NCBI GenBank assembly: GCA_015680685.1
Contig: MNCI01003111.1
Location: forward strand, 466,781-504,075
DNA from: Gnetum montanum
Taxonomy: Eukaryota; Streptophyta; Gnetopsida; Gnetales; Gnetaceae
Direction: 5' to 3'
DNA length: 37,295 nucleotides
Shown here: in pieces, positions 1 to 9,845 of the stretch
Position numbering within the stretch: position 1 is the first letter of the stretch
How the letters are laid out: each line of letters starts with the position of its first letter
The notes under the pieces: generated by a model
What the model saw: the letters and a program-made list of their open reading frames with translations, nothing else
What the model was told of the DNA's origin: nothing
Database searches by the model: none
Program-made: the position numbers and the translations under genes

Positions 1-608
1 GGACTACCACTACCACCATGGTGTCTACCACCACTCTTACACTTTTTGTTATCACCATCCTTAGATCCATTGTTTCTGCAATGTTAACCTAAGTCCCTAC
101 CTTGGCTATCACTCTTTCTTGACCCCAATTTATGAATAGTTGATCGTAAGGCCAGGTTCACACCCTCACCATTAGTAGCAAGGGGTGGAGAATCTTCATG
201 TTGAGAACCTTCCAAGGGAGGATCCTCATTATCCTCTTGATCTAGTAGGAACAAGGGCTTACTGTAATGTTTCCCCTTTGTAGCTTCATGGAGCTTCTCC
301 TAACATTTCTCTCACTTACATTGTGTTTCAGTGGGGCAGTAGTTCCGGGTGTCATATCCATCCACAATGTATTCTTCGTGAAGATCTACTATGCCCAACT
401 TCTTAAGAGGTTTAAATAGCATTCCAAGCATAGATCTATTGAGGGGCAAGACAACATTTCCCTCCATATCATGCCATCGCATTTTTTCATCTTGATGTAG
501 GATGAAAGTGAAATTTGGCACAAACTCATCTAGATGAGTGTATACCACCTTTCATTTTTGTGGGACTAATGGTCTGGTATCTTCTAGCTTACAGGAAGAA
601 GAAGACAT
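1..608 (-). pseudogene. gag: Athila-lineage gag, N-terminal fragment (element A)
   Basis: This is the start of a retrotransposon capsid polyprotein read on the minus strand; it runs off the left edge. The start at 608 (MSSSS...) lies about 135 bases inside the primer-binding site and matches the MSSSH starts of the gag copies at 13465 and 23784. After an early stop (MSSSSCKLEDTRPLVPQK*) the frame continues with VVYTHLDEFVPNFTF and WHDMEGNVVLPL, matching EYVSEFTFVLHQDD and WRDMEGNIVLLP in the copy at 13465. Further left come a conserved FLLDQEDNEDPP segment and a Gly/His/Lys-rich tract. Stop codons break it, so it cannot give a full product. The family call rests on the colinear copies in this window, because the capsid core is not reached here. 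Confidence 0.75.
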
Positions 609-744
609 TTTGCAAAACAAAATAAAATTATCCATGTGCTTTTATAATTTTATGTATAGTGGGGATGATATTGACCTTTACGTTTGTACGATGATATAAT
701 GGTATTCACTTAAACCTAAATAGTACACATTCCACAAACAAAAG

Positions 745-762
745 TCCCCAAAAATAGTGCCA
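745..762 (-). other. Primer-binding site, tRNA-Asp type, decayed (element A)
   Basis: Reading on the minus strand gives TGGCACTATTTTTGGGGA, two bases inside the LTR end. Athila and Tat elements of plants usually carry TGGCGCCGTTGCCGGGGA, complementary to the 3' end of tRNA-Asp. Most differences are C-to-T or G-to-A changes at C/G positions. The site primes minus-strand DNA synthesis and fixes the 5' LTR boundary at 764. Confidence 0.75.
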
Positions 763-763
763 A

Positions 764-1602
764 TGATGAGTGGTGAGGTACCCCCTATGCCCAACTCTAT
801 GAATATCAACACATGATCTGGTTGAATTATATGGACTTCATCATTTCTAGTGCACTACCCCTTTAGGAAGTGAATCTAGCCTTAAGGTCAATCGTTATCT
901 TCCCAATTACACTTGTGACATTCGTTGGTATGGTTAAGTGTAACTGAGGCATTCAATTTTTATCATTTTTTATGTTTTATAAGTCAATGCTTAAATGTAG
1001 ATAAAAGTAATTTGATTAACTAATCATTTAACTAATCCTAATATAAGTATCCATTCCCACTTTTTATACACGTCATGAACCCATGTATCCACTGCTGGGT
1101 GACCAAGCGCTACGCTGCTGGGCATATTAAGTAATAACATTGCTAGTATTACCAAGCGAATACATGTTATGCTCAAAGTAGTTGTACTTATGTGCATAAT
1201 CTATCTTGCTTAATTATCTCATTAATGTAATAATTGGAAAATATTTAATAACTAATTGAAAATCATTTAATAAATAACTAAAAACAACAAATGCATGAAT
1301 AAAATAGCTAATCTATCCAAAGTGCTACAAGGTTTATCAAAAAGCTCATCTTTATTACTGCACACACTAATGTGCTCATGTACAACAATGCTCTAATAAA
1401 GATCTGTACACTCATTGACTCCTATTGCAAGCACTCAAGGGAAAAAATTCTAACTTTCAAATAGAAAAAATGTAAGAGCTTTGCTGCTACTAAAATCTAG
1501 ATTACTATAAATGTGGCTATAGGTGCATATTTATAAGCAACAGGTAGACATTGCATCAATGGGGCCTTGTTGATGCAAGGTGATGTGCATAATGACTCAT
1601 TA
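764..1602 (-). mobile_element. 5' LTR of element A (Athila lineage), minus strand
   Basis: The LTR is about 839 bp. On the minus strand it starts TAATGAGT (a decayed TGATGAGT) at 1602 and ends ACTCATCA at 764, the 8-base inverted terminal repeat seen in the complete LTR at 22760-23634. A TATA box (TATAAAT) lies at 1535-1529 on the minus strand. It belongs to the same subfamily as the LTR at 7358-7856: both share the stretch after the TATA box, with a transcript segment containing AATAGGAGTCA and TTTTTGATAAAC. The + strand base after it, 1603, is integrase coding sequence of another element, so this LTR marks an insertion. Confidence 0.8.
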
Positions 1603-2249
1603 AATCTAGAGATCACAAAAATATTAACATGGACCATTAGCAAATATAGGAAAGATTGGAGTACAAAACTTAACAATGCCCTCTATGCTTACTATTCAAC
1701 ATGGAAACTTCCTATTGGCTACTCTCCCTATGAGTTGGTGTATGGAAAACTTCCAACACTCCTAATTCAATCCAAGCTTCATACACCCTCAATAACCTAT
1801 GATCTGAATATTAACCTAAGTCTAGCATAGAAAGAAAGATTAATCAACCTAAATGTGCTAGATGAAAACTAATTAGTGGCCCTCTCTTTTAACAAGGTGC
1901 ACAAGGCATTCAACAAGCAATGTCATGACCTAAGAATACAAAAGGTAAAACTTCATTCAAGACATAAGGTCCTCTATTGGAATCCCACACATATACCCTA
2001 GAAATAAAAATTTCAAACACTGTAGGAGGGACTTATATAATTGATAAAACCTTTCCCTCAAGATCCATGTTGATCTACAAGCCTAAAAGCCTAAATAAAA
2101 AGTATTTGATCAACATCCAACAAGTAAAACATTTCCTCAAACTAAGACAAGCCAGTGCAACTACCACCTCGATGGATGGGCAACCACATTCCATTTTTCA
2201 GATCTCCTCCTTCCAACTTAGCCGTGAGGGAGATGGCCATCCATGCTAA
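1603..2249 (+). pseudogene. pol: Athila integrase C-terminal fragment (element B)
   Basis: This fragment starts abruptly at 1603, where element A interrupts it, at the point equivalent to 18343 in the fuller copy. It reads ISKYRKDWSTKLNNALYAY, then STWKLPIGYSPYELVYGKLP: the segment after the catalytic core of Ty3/gypsy integrases that precedes the fixed PxxLVYG motif. After a stop and a frameshift the C-terminal tail resumes at about 2007 with GGTYIIDKTFPSRSMLIYK and NIQQVKHFL, the small beta-barrel end that binds DNA. The catalytic residues are not in this fragment. The open frame 1567-1830 is chimeric: its first 12 codons are antisense LTR of element A. A purine-rich GTGAGGGAGATGG follows at 2224, as in the copy at 18963. 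Confidence 0.75.
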
Positions 2250-4296
2250 TAATCCATATGGCTTCTCAGTTTTTCTACTTTTTGTTTTTCACATTTTTTA
2301 TTTTTATAAATTATTTATTTTACAAATTTTTGATTTTTACATTTTTCTAATTTTACACCATCATTAGTACCTTTGATCCTTTCTTGATTGCTTTACACTT
2401 TCTTGTATATTTTATTTATTTTGTTTTATTTTGTTTGAGTGTGACTTTTCATCATTTTTGCTAATAAAAGTGCTATATTGCCATAGGACATATTGCCTTT
2501 GTTGTTTTTTACTAATCATGGTTTATGCTTTGTGATTGTCAATCTCTGGTTTCTATTTTTGAATTTTGATGTCTAATGACTATGACATGGTTTATTTTTC
2601 ATGGAACAAGTAGTGAGTCCACATCATCCTCCCATCCAATAAACTTTATGGTTTTCCTTATTCTGGGAATTTGAGGTTCCTTCCATTAAAGAAACTTTTA
2701 ATCAATCGATGACCTTGGTAGTTCCAAAATTAGGAAGGATTCAAAGGTTTGTAAAGGGTGTGAATTTAAGGGGACTTAATACTCTTTGTACTCTTCTACT
2801 TGCTTGAGTGCTTCAGTTTTTTTCACAGACTTCTTACCATTTCATTTCAACCACTAATAGGAAGTCAAATAAAGTCTTTCCATGTATGGTTCCCATCTAA
2901 AAAAAACATGATCGAAATTCAAAGCACATCCCTTAGAAAAATAAATGGGCTACAAACACTAGTTTTGGAACTAGAAAGACATGCACCCATGCTTGAAGGT
3001 CCCCTCTAACTAAGGTCCTCTCTCACTTCCTACTTCTCTCTTTTCTTCTCTTTATGGAATGGTGGTTGTTTTGTGGAAGCACTCTCATGTCTCGTGTGGG
3101 TGGACCAGTCTTAGAGTGGTAATGCAAAGTCACTGAAAGCTACTAGTTTGGTCTAAACTAAGGATAGATCTTCTCAAGTCATTTTAGATACAAATTCCAC
3201 AAGGGACTTCTTATGACCTCAATTCGGAATTCCATTCCACCTTCTCCATCATCCATCCATGCTACCATAACTCATCTCACTATCAGGTTCTATGTTATGC
3301 TCTATGTCTTGGTCTAATGTGTTTGAATTCTTAGATAAATTCTTTTTAATTGGTCCTTAAATTTTCATGACCATTAAACAACTATGGGACCCACAGACTC
3401 CTTATTTGGGGTTATGCAAGGGCAACAAGGGCATGAGCCTACTACGGGGAGAACCCAATTGCATAACTCTTAGTTTGGTTAGTTAGGTTCCTTACCTTAG
3501 ACATTGCTACAATCCTATCTTTCACATATTCCATTTTTTATTCTAATTAATGCTGCTTAACCTTTTATTTTATTCATCCCCTAAATCATTTCTCTTCATT
3601 TTCCAAATTTATGAGCTTTAACATCCTCTTCTCAGATTTTCATATTGTTCATGGCCTTTTGAGCTTTCATTTGACCCTAATTTCATTTAAAAACTCTTTG
3701 TATTTTGCAAGTTTGACCAAGGTCAATGATAATCTATGGTGGTCAACAATTGCATCGACGCGGCCTTGTCGACATAGCCAACTGCATCAACGAGTCCCCA
3801 TCAATGAAGCCTCATTGATGCAACCCAAAAACCCTATATATACCGCCATAAACTTTGAAATTTTTATCATTTTCCTCATAACACATGGGGAGTTTTTGCC
3901 ATTTTTCAGAGCCCAAAACCTTCTAAGGCCCTTAACTTCCTAACTATTCATCCAAATCACTCTATTCTTCAATCTTGCAATTACTGGAGGTAAGCTCTTT
4001 ATTGTGGGCACTGCAAACCTTAAGGTTTCTGATGAGGTTTTGAAAATTTTTCTAACTCCCCCAAAGGGTTAATAACCTTAACAATATACAAACATCAATT
4101 TTTTTGAGAGTTAACCCTTTAAACAACCTCCGAGATGATTTATTAACAATAACACATAAATAAAATAATGATCAGAGTAATTAAATCAGCCATAATCACA
4201 ACTTAGCTAAGTGTAACTATCCTAAAGAGATAAAGGTATCCCAATTGCTTCATGTTACATAACGATTACTAACCCATAGTCTTATTGTGATTACAA
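2250..4296 (+). other. Non-coding spacer between pol and third ORF (element B)
   Basis: No gene is seen. The stretch is colinear with 18975-21037 of element E, so it is an ancestral part of this family and not an insertion. It opens with a T-rich tract (2255-2360), where apparent hydrophobic reading frames are only low-complexity DNA. Short shared blocks follow, for example GAGTCCAC near 2616 and 19391, ACTAGAAAGACATG near 2970, and GGGCCACAGACTCCTT-like sequence near 3390. It ends in the promoter-like module at 3753-3842 and a conserved splice-donor-like site at 3990. Confidence 0.6.
3753..3842 (+). promoter_or_regulatory. Internal LTR-like promoter module before third ORF (element B)
   Basis: Several imperfect copies of a 14-17 base motif around GGCCTTGTCGAC / GCCTCATTGATG lie just upstream of a TATATATA box at 3835-3842. 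The same motif family precedes the TATA box in the LTRs (for example 7388-7432). The equivalent place in element E (20536-20601) has GGCTTCGTCGAC and TATAAAT at 20595. A donor-like GAG|GTAAGC follows at 3990 and is conserved at 20750. This suggests a separate transcript, possibly with a 5' intron, for the third ORF starting at 4297. The function is inferred from position and motifs only. Confidence 0.4.
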
Positions 4297-7117
4297 ATGG
4301 CACCAAGACCAAAACACCTGTAAGAAGGAGAACCCTCTCAACCAAGGGAGAAATGGCCCAAACCTGGAAGGGGCCAACAAGAACAAGCCCAAGAACCACC
4401 AAAGGCAACCCATGCAATAGGACCTCTTCGTGAGGAGCCCAAAGTGGAATCTTTTTGACAAATTCTAGAAGAAGAAGTACCAACATAACAATCACAGTAA
4501 GGGGAAGCACTAGGACCCATGCCAAGGCTTGAAGTCACTTTAACTCAAACTTGCCTTGACATCATTAGGTCCCAAGAGATTCAATGCTCAATTCTCCAAG
4601 AAATAAACTTCGAGCCATTTCTAGAGAAAGCTCCAATAGAAGTCAAAACATAATTGTAAATCTCTCCCATGTGGCCAATCATGACATCCAGTGGGGAATG
4701 GTACACGGGAGAGCCATATCTTTTCTAAAACAATAGAAGGTCAAGGTCCATAGTAAAAATCAAGGACATTTAGGTGTCCTACTTAGATGAAGTTATCACA
4801 CAAGCACCAAGGTTACCTAATATTAGGACACAATTGGCAAAGCTATCAACACAAAGTGATCCTAAGGCCAAAAAATAGTGGACTCAGTGGTGTTACGAGG
4901 TTGACCGTAAGGAGTATGGCATGCCCACACTGGCAAAGTGCATCTACTTCAAAATTGTGGCTTATCATCTCAATCCAACAATGAGGCCTAGTAAGGTAAC
5001 CACCATTTTTGGCCAAGCATGTACTACTCGAAGCAAGAGATTTCTTGTGAACCTTCCACAACTAATCCATTTGGAGATCAAAAAGCATTTCAAGAAAAAT
5101 GAACATGGAAGGAAAACCCTACCATTTCCATGCCTCATCCAGAAACTTTGCATAAGGGTAGGAATCATCCACTATGCCAATGACATAATTAGGCATGCTC
5201 CTTTAGCTTCATCATCTAAAATCATGAAAGAAAAGACATCCACCACAACTAAAGAAGAGGAGCAGCTGCCACCTCCACCACCTACTCAAGAAACAACATT
5301 GGAGGCTCGTGTAGCCATTGAGTGCTTGTGTGAAATCTAAGAATAGCTCTTACGTGAGAAAGAGCAGCATGCAAAGATGAGTAGTGTAGACCCATCTATG
5401 TATTGACCAGTAATGAGTCATCTTAATGAGGTGGCTTGAAAAATTAGCCAAATGGAAAGGGGTAGATCAATATTCTTTGCCCAACAAACATAGTTGCCTA
5501 CAAGGTCTAATCCCAACACTCAAGAGGTGATGGTGTCATTATTTCAACACCATTTATTGCCAAAAATCTCTAGGAATGCCACCTCCTTCTCAATGCATGT
5601 GAAGGAAGGTGAAGGACCACTGTACAAGTGATGCAACACCAAGGGCAAGAGACTATAGCTAAAGTAGTTGCTGACCACATCACCAAAGCACTTAATGCAC
5701 CTACAGCATCTATACTAGACATATCTACACTTCAAGATGTGCAAATGTCTGCAGGCACCATCAACAAAAAATTAAATGTAGCCCAACATAAAGAATTACT
5801 GGATCAACTGATGGGGATTGGATAACCAATTTTGGATATCTTTGATTTTCCGAATAACATCACTGCAACCCAATCAGAGTTGCTGGAAGAAAGGGGAAAA
5901 TGCATCATCTTGGAGGGGCAACTCGAAACAGCTCAAGCACAAAATCAATGTTTGGCCACAAAGGTTTCTAAATTACATGCATGTTTTCCTTATCCTACAC
6001 TCCTCAGCTTAACAATCGCTTTCCAACAACTTTAAGAATGACTCAAGAAGGTTGAGGAGGAAGCAGTGATGACCATCTTTAGCCAGTCCATAGTAGAGGT
6101 GAAGACATATTCAGTTTACAAGGACTTGGCTTGGATGCACTAGAAGAATGAAGCACTGACCATAGAAAATGATTGCCTGCATAATGTTAATGCCAAGAAA
6201 GAACAAATGCAAGAATTCATTCACCAACAGTAGGAGCAGTTAACCAAGGTGTAGAATTAAGGAAATTAGCCATAGAGAATTGGAATCTGTCGATGAAAGA
6301 ATTTTGTGCCTTATGCCAAAAATCTGCTATTAAGATTGCCACCTAGAAAAATGAAGCTTTGAAGTTTGAAAGAGTTAAAAATAACTATAGAGACCAGGTT
6401 GGCTTGTAGAAGGAAGTAAATGAGAAGCACATCCAAATGGCAAAAGCAAAAATAAATAAGGCTCTCTAGCCACTTCAACAAGGAAAAGAAGTTTGGCAAC
6501 CCATCATTAATGGGATTGATGCCCACAAAGCAAAGATTCAACTAAAAGAGTTGCAGATAATAACTAGCCAATTTCACTATGTGAACCTAGCAATGCTAAC
6601 TACCGAATAACCATGGTCAGAGTTAGAAAAATAACTAGCTAGCTCGTATTTGCTATACAAGGCAAAGTTCAAGCACCATAAAGACACCAAGTAGAAGCTT
6701 GAGACTGCAAATACTGAACTCAAAGTTCTCAGAGCATGATTCACGAATCAATGATCAACTGCTGAGAACTTAGCCAAAAGGATGAATGATTACCAAGAGC
6801 TAAATGATGCAGTTAGAGTGTTCAACGTTAAATGCAAACAATTTTCTTCCTAGTTTATCAATGTAAAGGAGCTTTTCCCAACAATCCCATGTCCCTGGGA
6901 TGTGCCTGTTCTGACCCACATTGGCAAAGCTACGTGGACAATGCATGATCCTGGAAGTAAGGAGGAGAAAATAAAAGCATTGCTAGATGCTTTCTGCCTT
7001 CCAAAAAAAGTTATAGTAGCATTAAGATAGCCATAGCTACCTCAATCGTTGCACATGCATGAAGTTGGTGAAGGTCCCTCAAAACCTCAGGAGCCACCAT
7101 CGCCTAGGACTATCTAA
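4297..7117 (+). pseudogene. Third ORF of Athila-like element B: plant-transposon domain plus coiled coil
   Basis: A long broken frame lies downstream of pol, where Athila elements carry an extra, often env-like, ORF. The start ATG at 4297 gives MAPRPKHL, then a Pro/Gln/Glu-rich head; in-frame stops interrupt it, but the frame persists to about 5620. Residues around 4921-5170 read CIYFKIVAYHLNPTMRPSKV, then LPQLIHLEIKKHF and LPFPCLIQKLCIRVGI, which resemble the plant domain usually named putative plant transposon protein (the LPFP-LI-LC pattern). An acidic KEEEQ stretch and PPPPPTQE follow. After a frame change near 5626 a coiled-coil part begins (ELLEERGKCIILEGQLETAQ). The C-terminus GEGPSKPQEPPSPRTI ends at 7117 and matches the element E copy. 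No signal peptide or membrane span is clear, so an envelope role is not supported. Confidence 0.6.
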
Positions 7118-7347
7118 TCTTCTTCATCAAACTTCACGCCATCAAGGAACGTGTTGTCCAATTTTGAAGAATCATATAATGGTGTTCAATTTTGTGTCAT
7201 CAACACTATCATTTTTTTAATGTGTTGATTCGTACACTCAGCCACTCTATTTTTGTTAAGTTGGTCTTTTTTTTTGTGAAAGGTCAATCTATAATCTCAT
7301 ACCTTCCCAATTTTGCAAAAGAACTTGAGGATGATTTTTCATTCAAT
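7118..7347 (+). other. 3' untranslated part of element B
   Basis: This is T-rich sequence without a gene, colinear with 22530-22749 of element E. It contains a tract of nine T at 7267-7275, and ACTTGAGGATGA, shared by both copies, just before the polypurine tract. Confidence 0.5.
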
Positions 7348-7357
7348 CATGGGGGTA
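7348..7357 (+). other. Polypurine tract (element B)
   Basis: ATCATGGGGGTA directly precedes the LTR start TGATGAGT at 7358; element E has AGTCATGGGGATA at 22748-22759. The G-rich run is the expected primer site for plus-strand synthesis. Confidence 0.6.
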
Positions 7358-7856
7358 TGATGAGTCACATTTCTTAGCTACGTTAACAAGGCCTCATCAA
7401 CGTGGCCTCATCAACTAGGCCTCATCGATGATGCCCTATTGATGCATCATATCATGCATCAACGAAGGTCCATTGACGCAATGTCCACCTTTTTGCCTAT
7501 AAATACATGCCTACCAGCTACATTTATGGCAATGAGATTTTAGTAGTAGTGAAGCTCTTACAGTTTGTTCATTTGAGAGTTAAAATATTTCTCCTAAATT
7601 CCTGCAATAGGAGTCATTGAGTGTACAAATCTTTACTCAAGCATTATTGTACCTGAGCACGATAATGTGTGTGGCAATATAGATGAACTTTTTGATAAAC
7701 TTTGCAGCACTCTAGATAGATCAAATATTTCATGTATGCATTCAATGTTTTTAATTAATTCATTCATTAAATGTTTTTCAATAATTAAGCTAATGAAGTA
7801 ACTAAGCAAGATAAGCTAGATAGGTTAAACACATAANGGTACCTCACCGCTCATTA
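7358..7856 (+). mobile_element. 3' LTR of element B with internal assembly gap
   Basis: It starts TGATGAGT at 7358 and ends CGCTCATTA at 7856, after GGTACCTCACC, which also ends the LTR of element A (GGTACCTCACCACTCATCA). One ambiguous base at 7837 joins the two parts. Against the 839-bp LTR of element A, about 340 bases of the middle are missing there, so the single n hides a real gap or a collapsed repeat. A TATA box lies at 7498-7504. Upstream of it, three tandem copies of a 14-15 base unit beginning GGCCTCATC lie at about 7391-7433. Confidence 0.75.
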
Positions 7857-8700
7857 CTAATCAATACTATTTTTGCCAAGCTTCTAGGTGCTCTTTTAGA
7901 ATCTATACTTGGAAGATTAGCCAAAGAAAATCAAATACATGCAATTTCTGAGGTAAGATTTAAGTGACAACATTCTACAATAGATTATCTTATTACTTTA
8001 AAATATCTTATTGAAAAAGTAAAATGTTCACACAAGAAAACTTTTATCTAGTTTATAAATTTTCCTAAGGCTTATGATTATGTCATTCAAAGAAAGTTAT
8101 GGAGGTGCTTTGAAAATTTAAAAGTTCCTAGTACACTATTATCTCCTATTCAAAAACTTTACAAAGATACATGTATTCAATTCACAAATACACAAGAATG
8201 AATTAAATTTAATACTTTTTTAAAAATAATGAACAAGAATATTCTCTTTCTTGTACTTTATTTGGACTTTGAATAATCTTGAAGATTGAATGTATAAAAT
8301 ACCAACTTAATTAGCAATTACAATTGAAAGTGGTCTTATTGGACTCTTACTCTATGTTGATGATGTTTCCTTAATTTGAAATTCAATGAAAGGATTGCAA
8401 CAAATGCTTAATACTCTTCAAGAAGAGTATTAATGGAATCTCATCATTTAAGAGTTGAAATAGGAAGATGGCACAAAATTATTCAAGAAGAAAGAATATG
8501 CCAATTGTGCAATATAAATAGCATTGAAGATGAATACCACATTTTCTTAATGATGTTAGAGTTGCAATTTGATTGATTTGTTTTAAATATTACGAAGAAT
8601 ACTTGTTAATTCTCTTAATGATGTTTTCAAAACTCATAAAATACATATTTCTATTGTCCAATAGATCCAAAGAATCTACAAATATAATAAAATTTCAATT
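7857..8700 (+). pseudogene. LINE reverse transcriptase remnant, non-L1 type
   Basis: Broken frames resemble non-LTR retrotransposon RT. In order: LLESILGRLAKENQIHAISE, then STIDYLITLKYLIEK, then FINFPKAYDYVIQRKLW (the usual FxDFxKAFDxV motif with the first Asp changed to Asn), NLKVPSTLLSPIQKLYKDT, and SCTLFGL (usually CPLSPTLFGL). The catalytic YVDD box is at 8353-8364 in LLYVDDVSLI. After a deletion a C-terminal zinc-finger-like part follows: RVEIGRWHKIIQEER, ICQLC and EDEYHF near 8450-8555. The wording of these motifs fits the CR1/Jockey/RTE-like LINEs better than the usual plant L1 pattern. Many stops and indels make it dead. Confidence 0.65.
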
Positions 8701-8739
8701 TTAGTTTCAAAAATTGCAAAAAGAAATTTAAAAGGAAAA

Positions 8740-9211
8740 CTAAGCATATGACAAATATAGAAAAATCACATTGTATTATTATAAAGCAAGTCTTTTGGTA
8801 TCTTTGTGGTATTGTTAATTACCAAATTTATTCCTTCGAACTTCATGGCTTCATCATTGCAATTTGGGGTAGTGACCTTGATAATAATAAATTTATGAGT
8901 GGATATGTAGTTAAACTCTTTGGTGATGTCATTTTTTGGAAATGCCAAAAAACAATCTTGTGTAGCACATTTAGTACTAAATTTGAATATGTTGTTACTA
9001 ATTTAGGATGAAGAACGATAACATGGCTTTAGAGGCTAGCAGCCAAACTTGTTAAGATTGGTTATGACAACCAAAGTACTATCAACATATTCATGAATCT
9101 AACTTTCTATGCTAGATGAATCATTTTGAAATGCAATACCATTATATTTGGAAGAAAACTAATAAAAAAAGATATTTAGAAAAAAATCCTATAAATATAT
9201 TCCCTAAGTTA
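8740..9211 (+). pseudogene. Ty1/copia RNase H fragment
   Basis: The open part at 8748-9011 reads HCIIIKQVFWYLCGIVNY (usual AxKRVLRYLKGT), WGSDLDNNKFMSGYVVKLFGD (usual DWAGDxDxRKSTSGYVF), and CSTFSTKFEYVV (usual LSTTEAEYxA). After a stop it goes on with ITWLxRLAAKLV, YDNQSTINI and FYARxI (usual CDNQSAIxLAxNPxFHxRTKHI). In the family the Asp and Glu residues of these motifs carry metal ions; here the Glu of TEAEY is kept as FEY. Only the end of pol survives; no LTR or integrase is seen nearby. It ends about 90 bases before the gene island of the chitinase. Confidence 0.75.
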
Positions 9212-9797
9212 GCTCCTTTTGAAAACTTATTTCACTAAGTGTACCTATTTTACACTTAAGCCCCCACACCCCCGCCCCATAGGCGATAATTTGTAGAACT
9301 ATTAATAAAACATACTTTGACAATGAGCTCGCAACCATCAGACACCCCTAATTTCAATGATTGTACTTTCACAACTTTCGTCATGTCAATCACGTATTTA
9401 GGGCATCCTTTCCTGCTTGTCCTTAACGATATAAGAATACTATATATGGAGGTTCAGTGTACCTTGGGAAAAGATGTACATTTAAAAAGCCTGCTGACGA
9501 AATCAATAAAGATTACAACAGAGCAGTCAAAAGTCTAAACCAGACCATTTTCAGAGCGTACAGACAATGCATTTGGGCTTCCGCAACAAGCCCGTATTCA
9601 GTAGTGTCACCTACCACTCTGAATGCGAGCGGGAGGTATAGGCGTTTTCCGACAATGGCCATCGGGAACAGCAATTTGACAGGCTTTTGACGATTAGAAA
9701 TGAAAATAAAATTGAAATACCACGCGGGCAACGAATGAAACGTGAACGCTCCCATTGGTATCAAAACACTGAAGTGCAGGCAGGCAGCCAAAGCAGC
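9212..9797 (+). promoter_or_regulatory. Upstream region of the chitinase gene
   Basis: This non-coding sequence rises in GC and CpG content compared with the transposon remains to its left. Two W-box cores (TTGAC) lie at 9676-9680 and 9687-9691, about 110-120 bases before the TATA box. Such cores bind WRKY factors and are common in defence chitinase promoters. A CCACGCGGGC stretch lies at 9720-9729. A second TATA-like ACTATATATGG at 9439-9449 is too far from the start codon to be the likely promoter. The regulatory role is inferred. Confidence 0.35.
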
Positions 9798-9804
9798 TAT
9801 AAAT
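9798..9804 (+). promoter_or_regulatory. TATA box of the chitinase gene
   Basis: TATAAAT lies 42 bases before the start codon at 9846. With the usual 25-35 base spacing, transcription would begin near 9828-9838, giving a very short 5' leader. Confidence 0.5.
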
Positions 9805-9845
9805 GCAGTAACACTGCTGTGCCAATTCATCCATCCTTGGTCGTC

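Noticed and set aside
2155-2367. Phe/Leu-rich frame, and a similar one at 18963-19172, as possible transmembrane or envelope parts
   Set aside because: Both come from T-rich low-complexity DNA just after pol, differ from each other in detail and are not in phase with a neighbouring gene.
4250-4525. Minus-strand hydrophobic frame resembling a membrane protein
   Set aside because: It is antisense to the Pro/Gln-rich head of the third ORF; Leu and Val codons arise from the complement of CAA and AAC codons.
4297-7117. Viral envelope gene
   Set aside because: No signal peptide, cleavage site or clear transmembrane segment is seen; the domain and coiled coil fit a plant transposon protein better.
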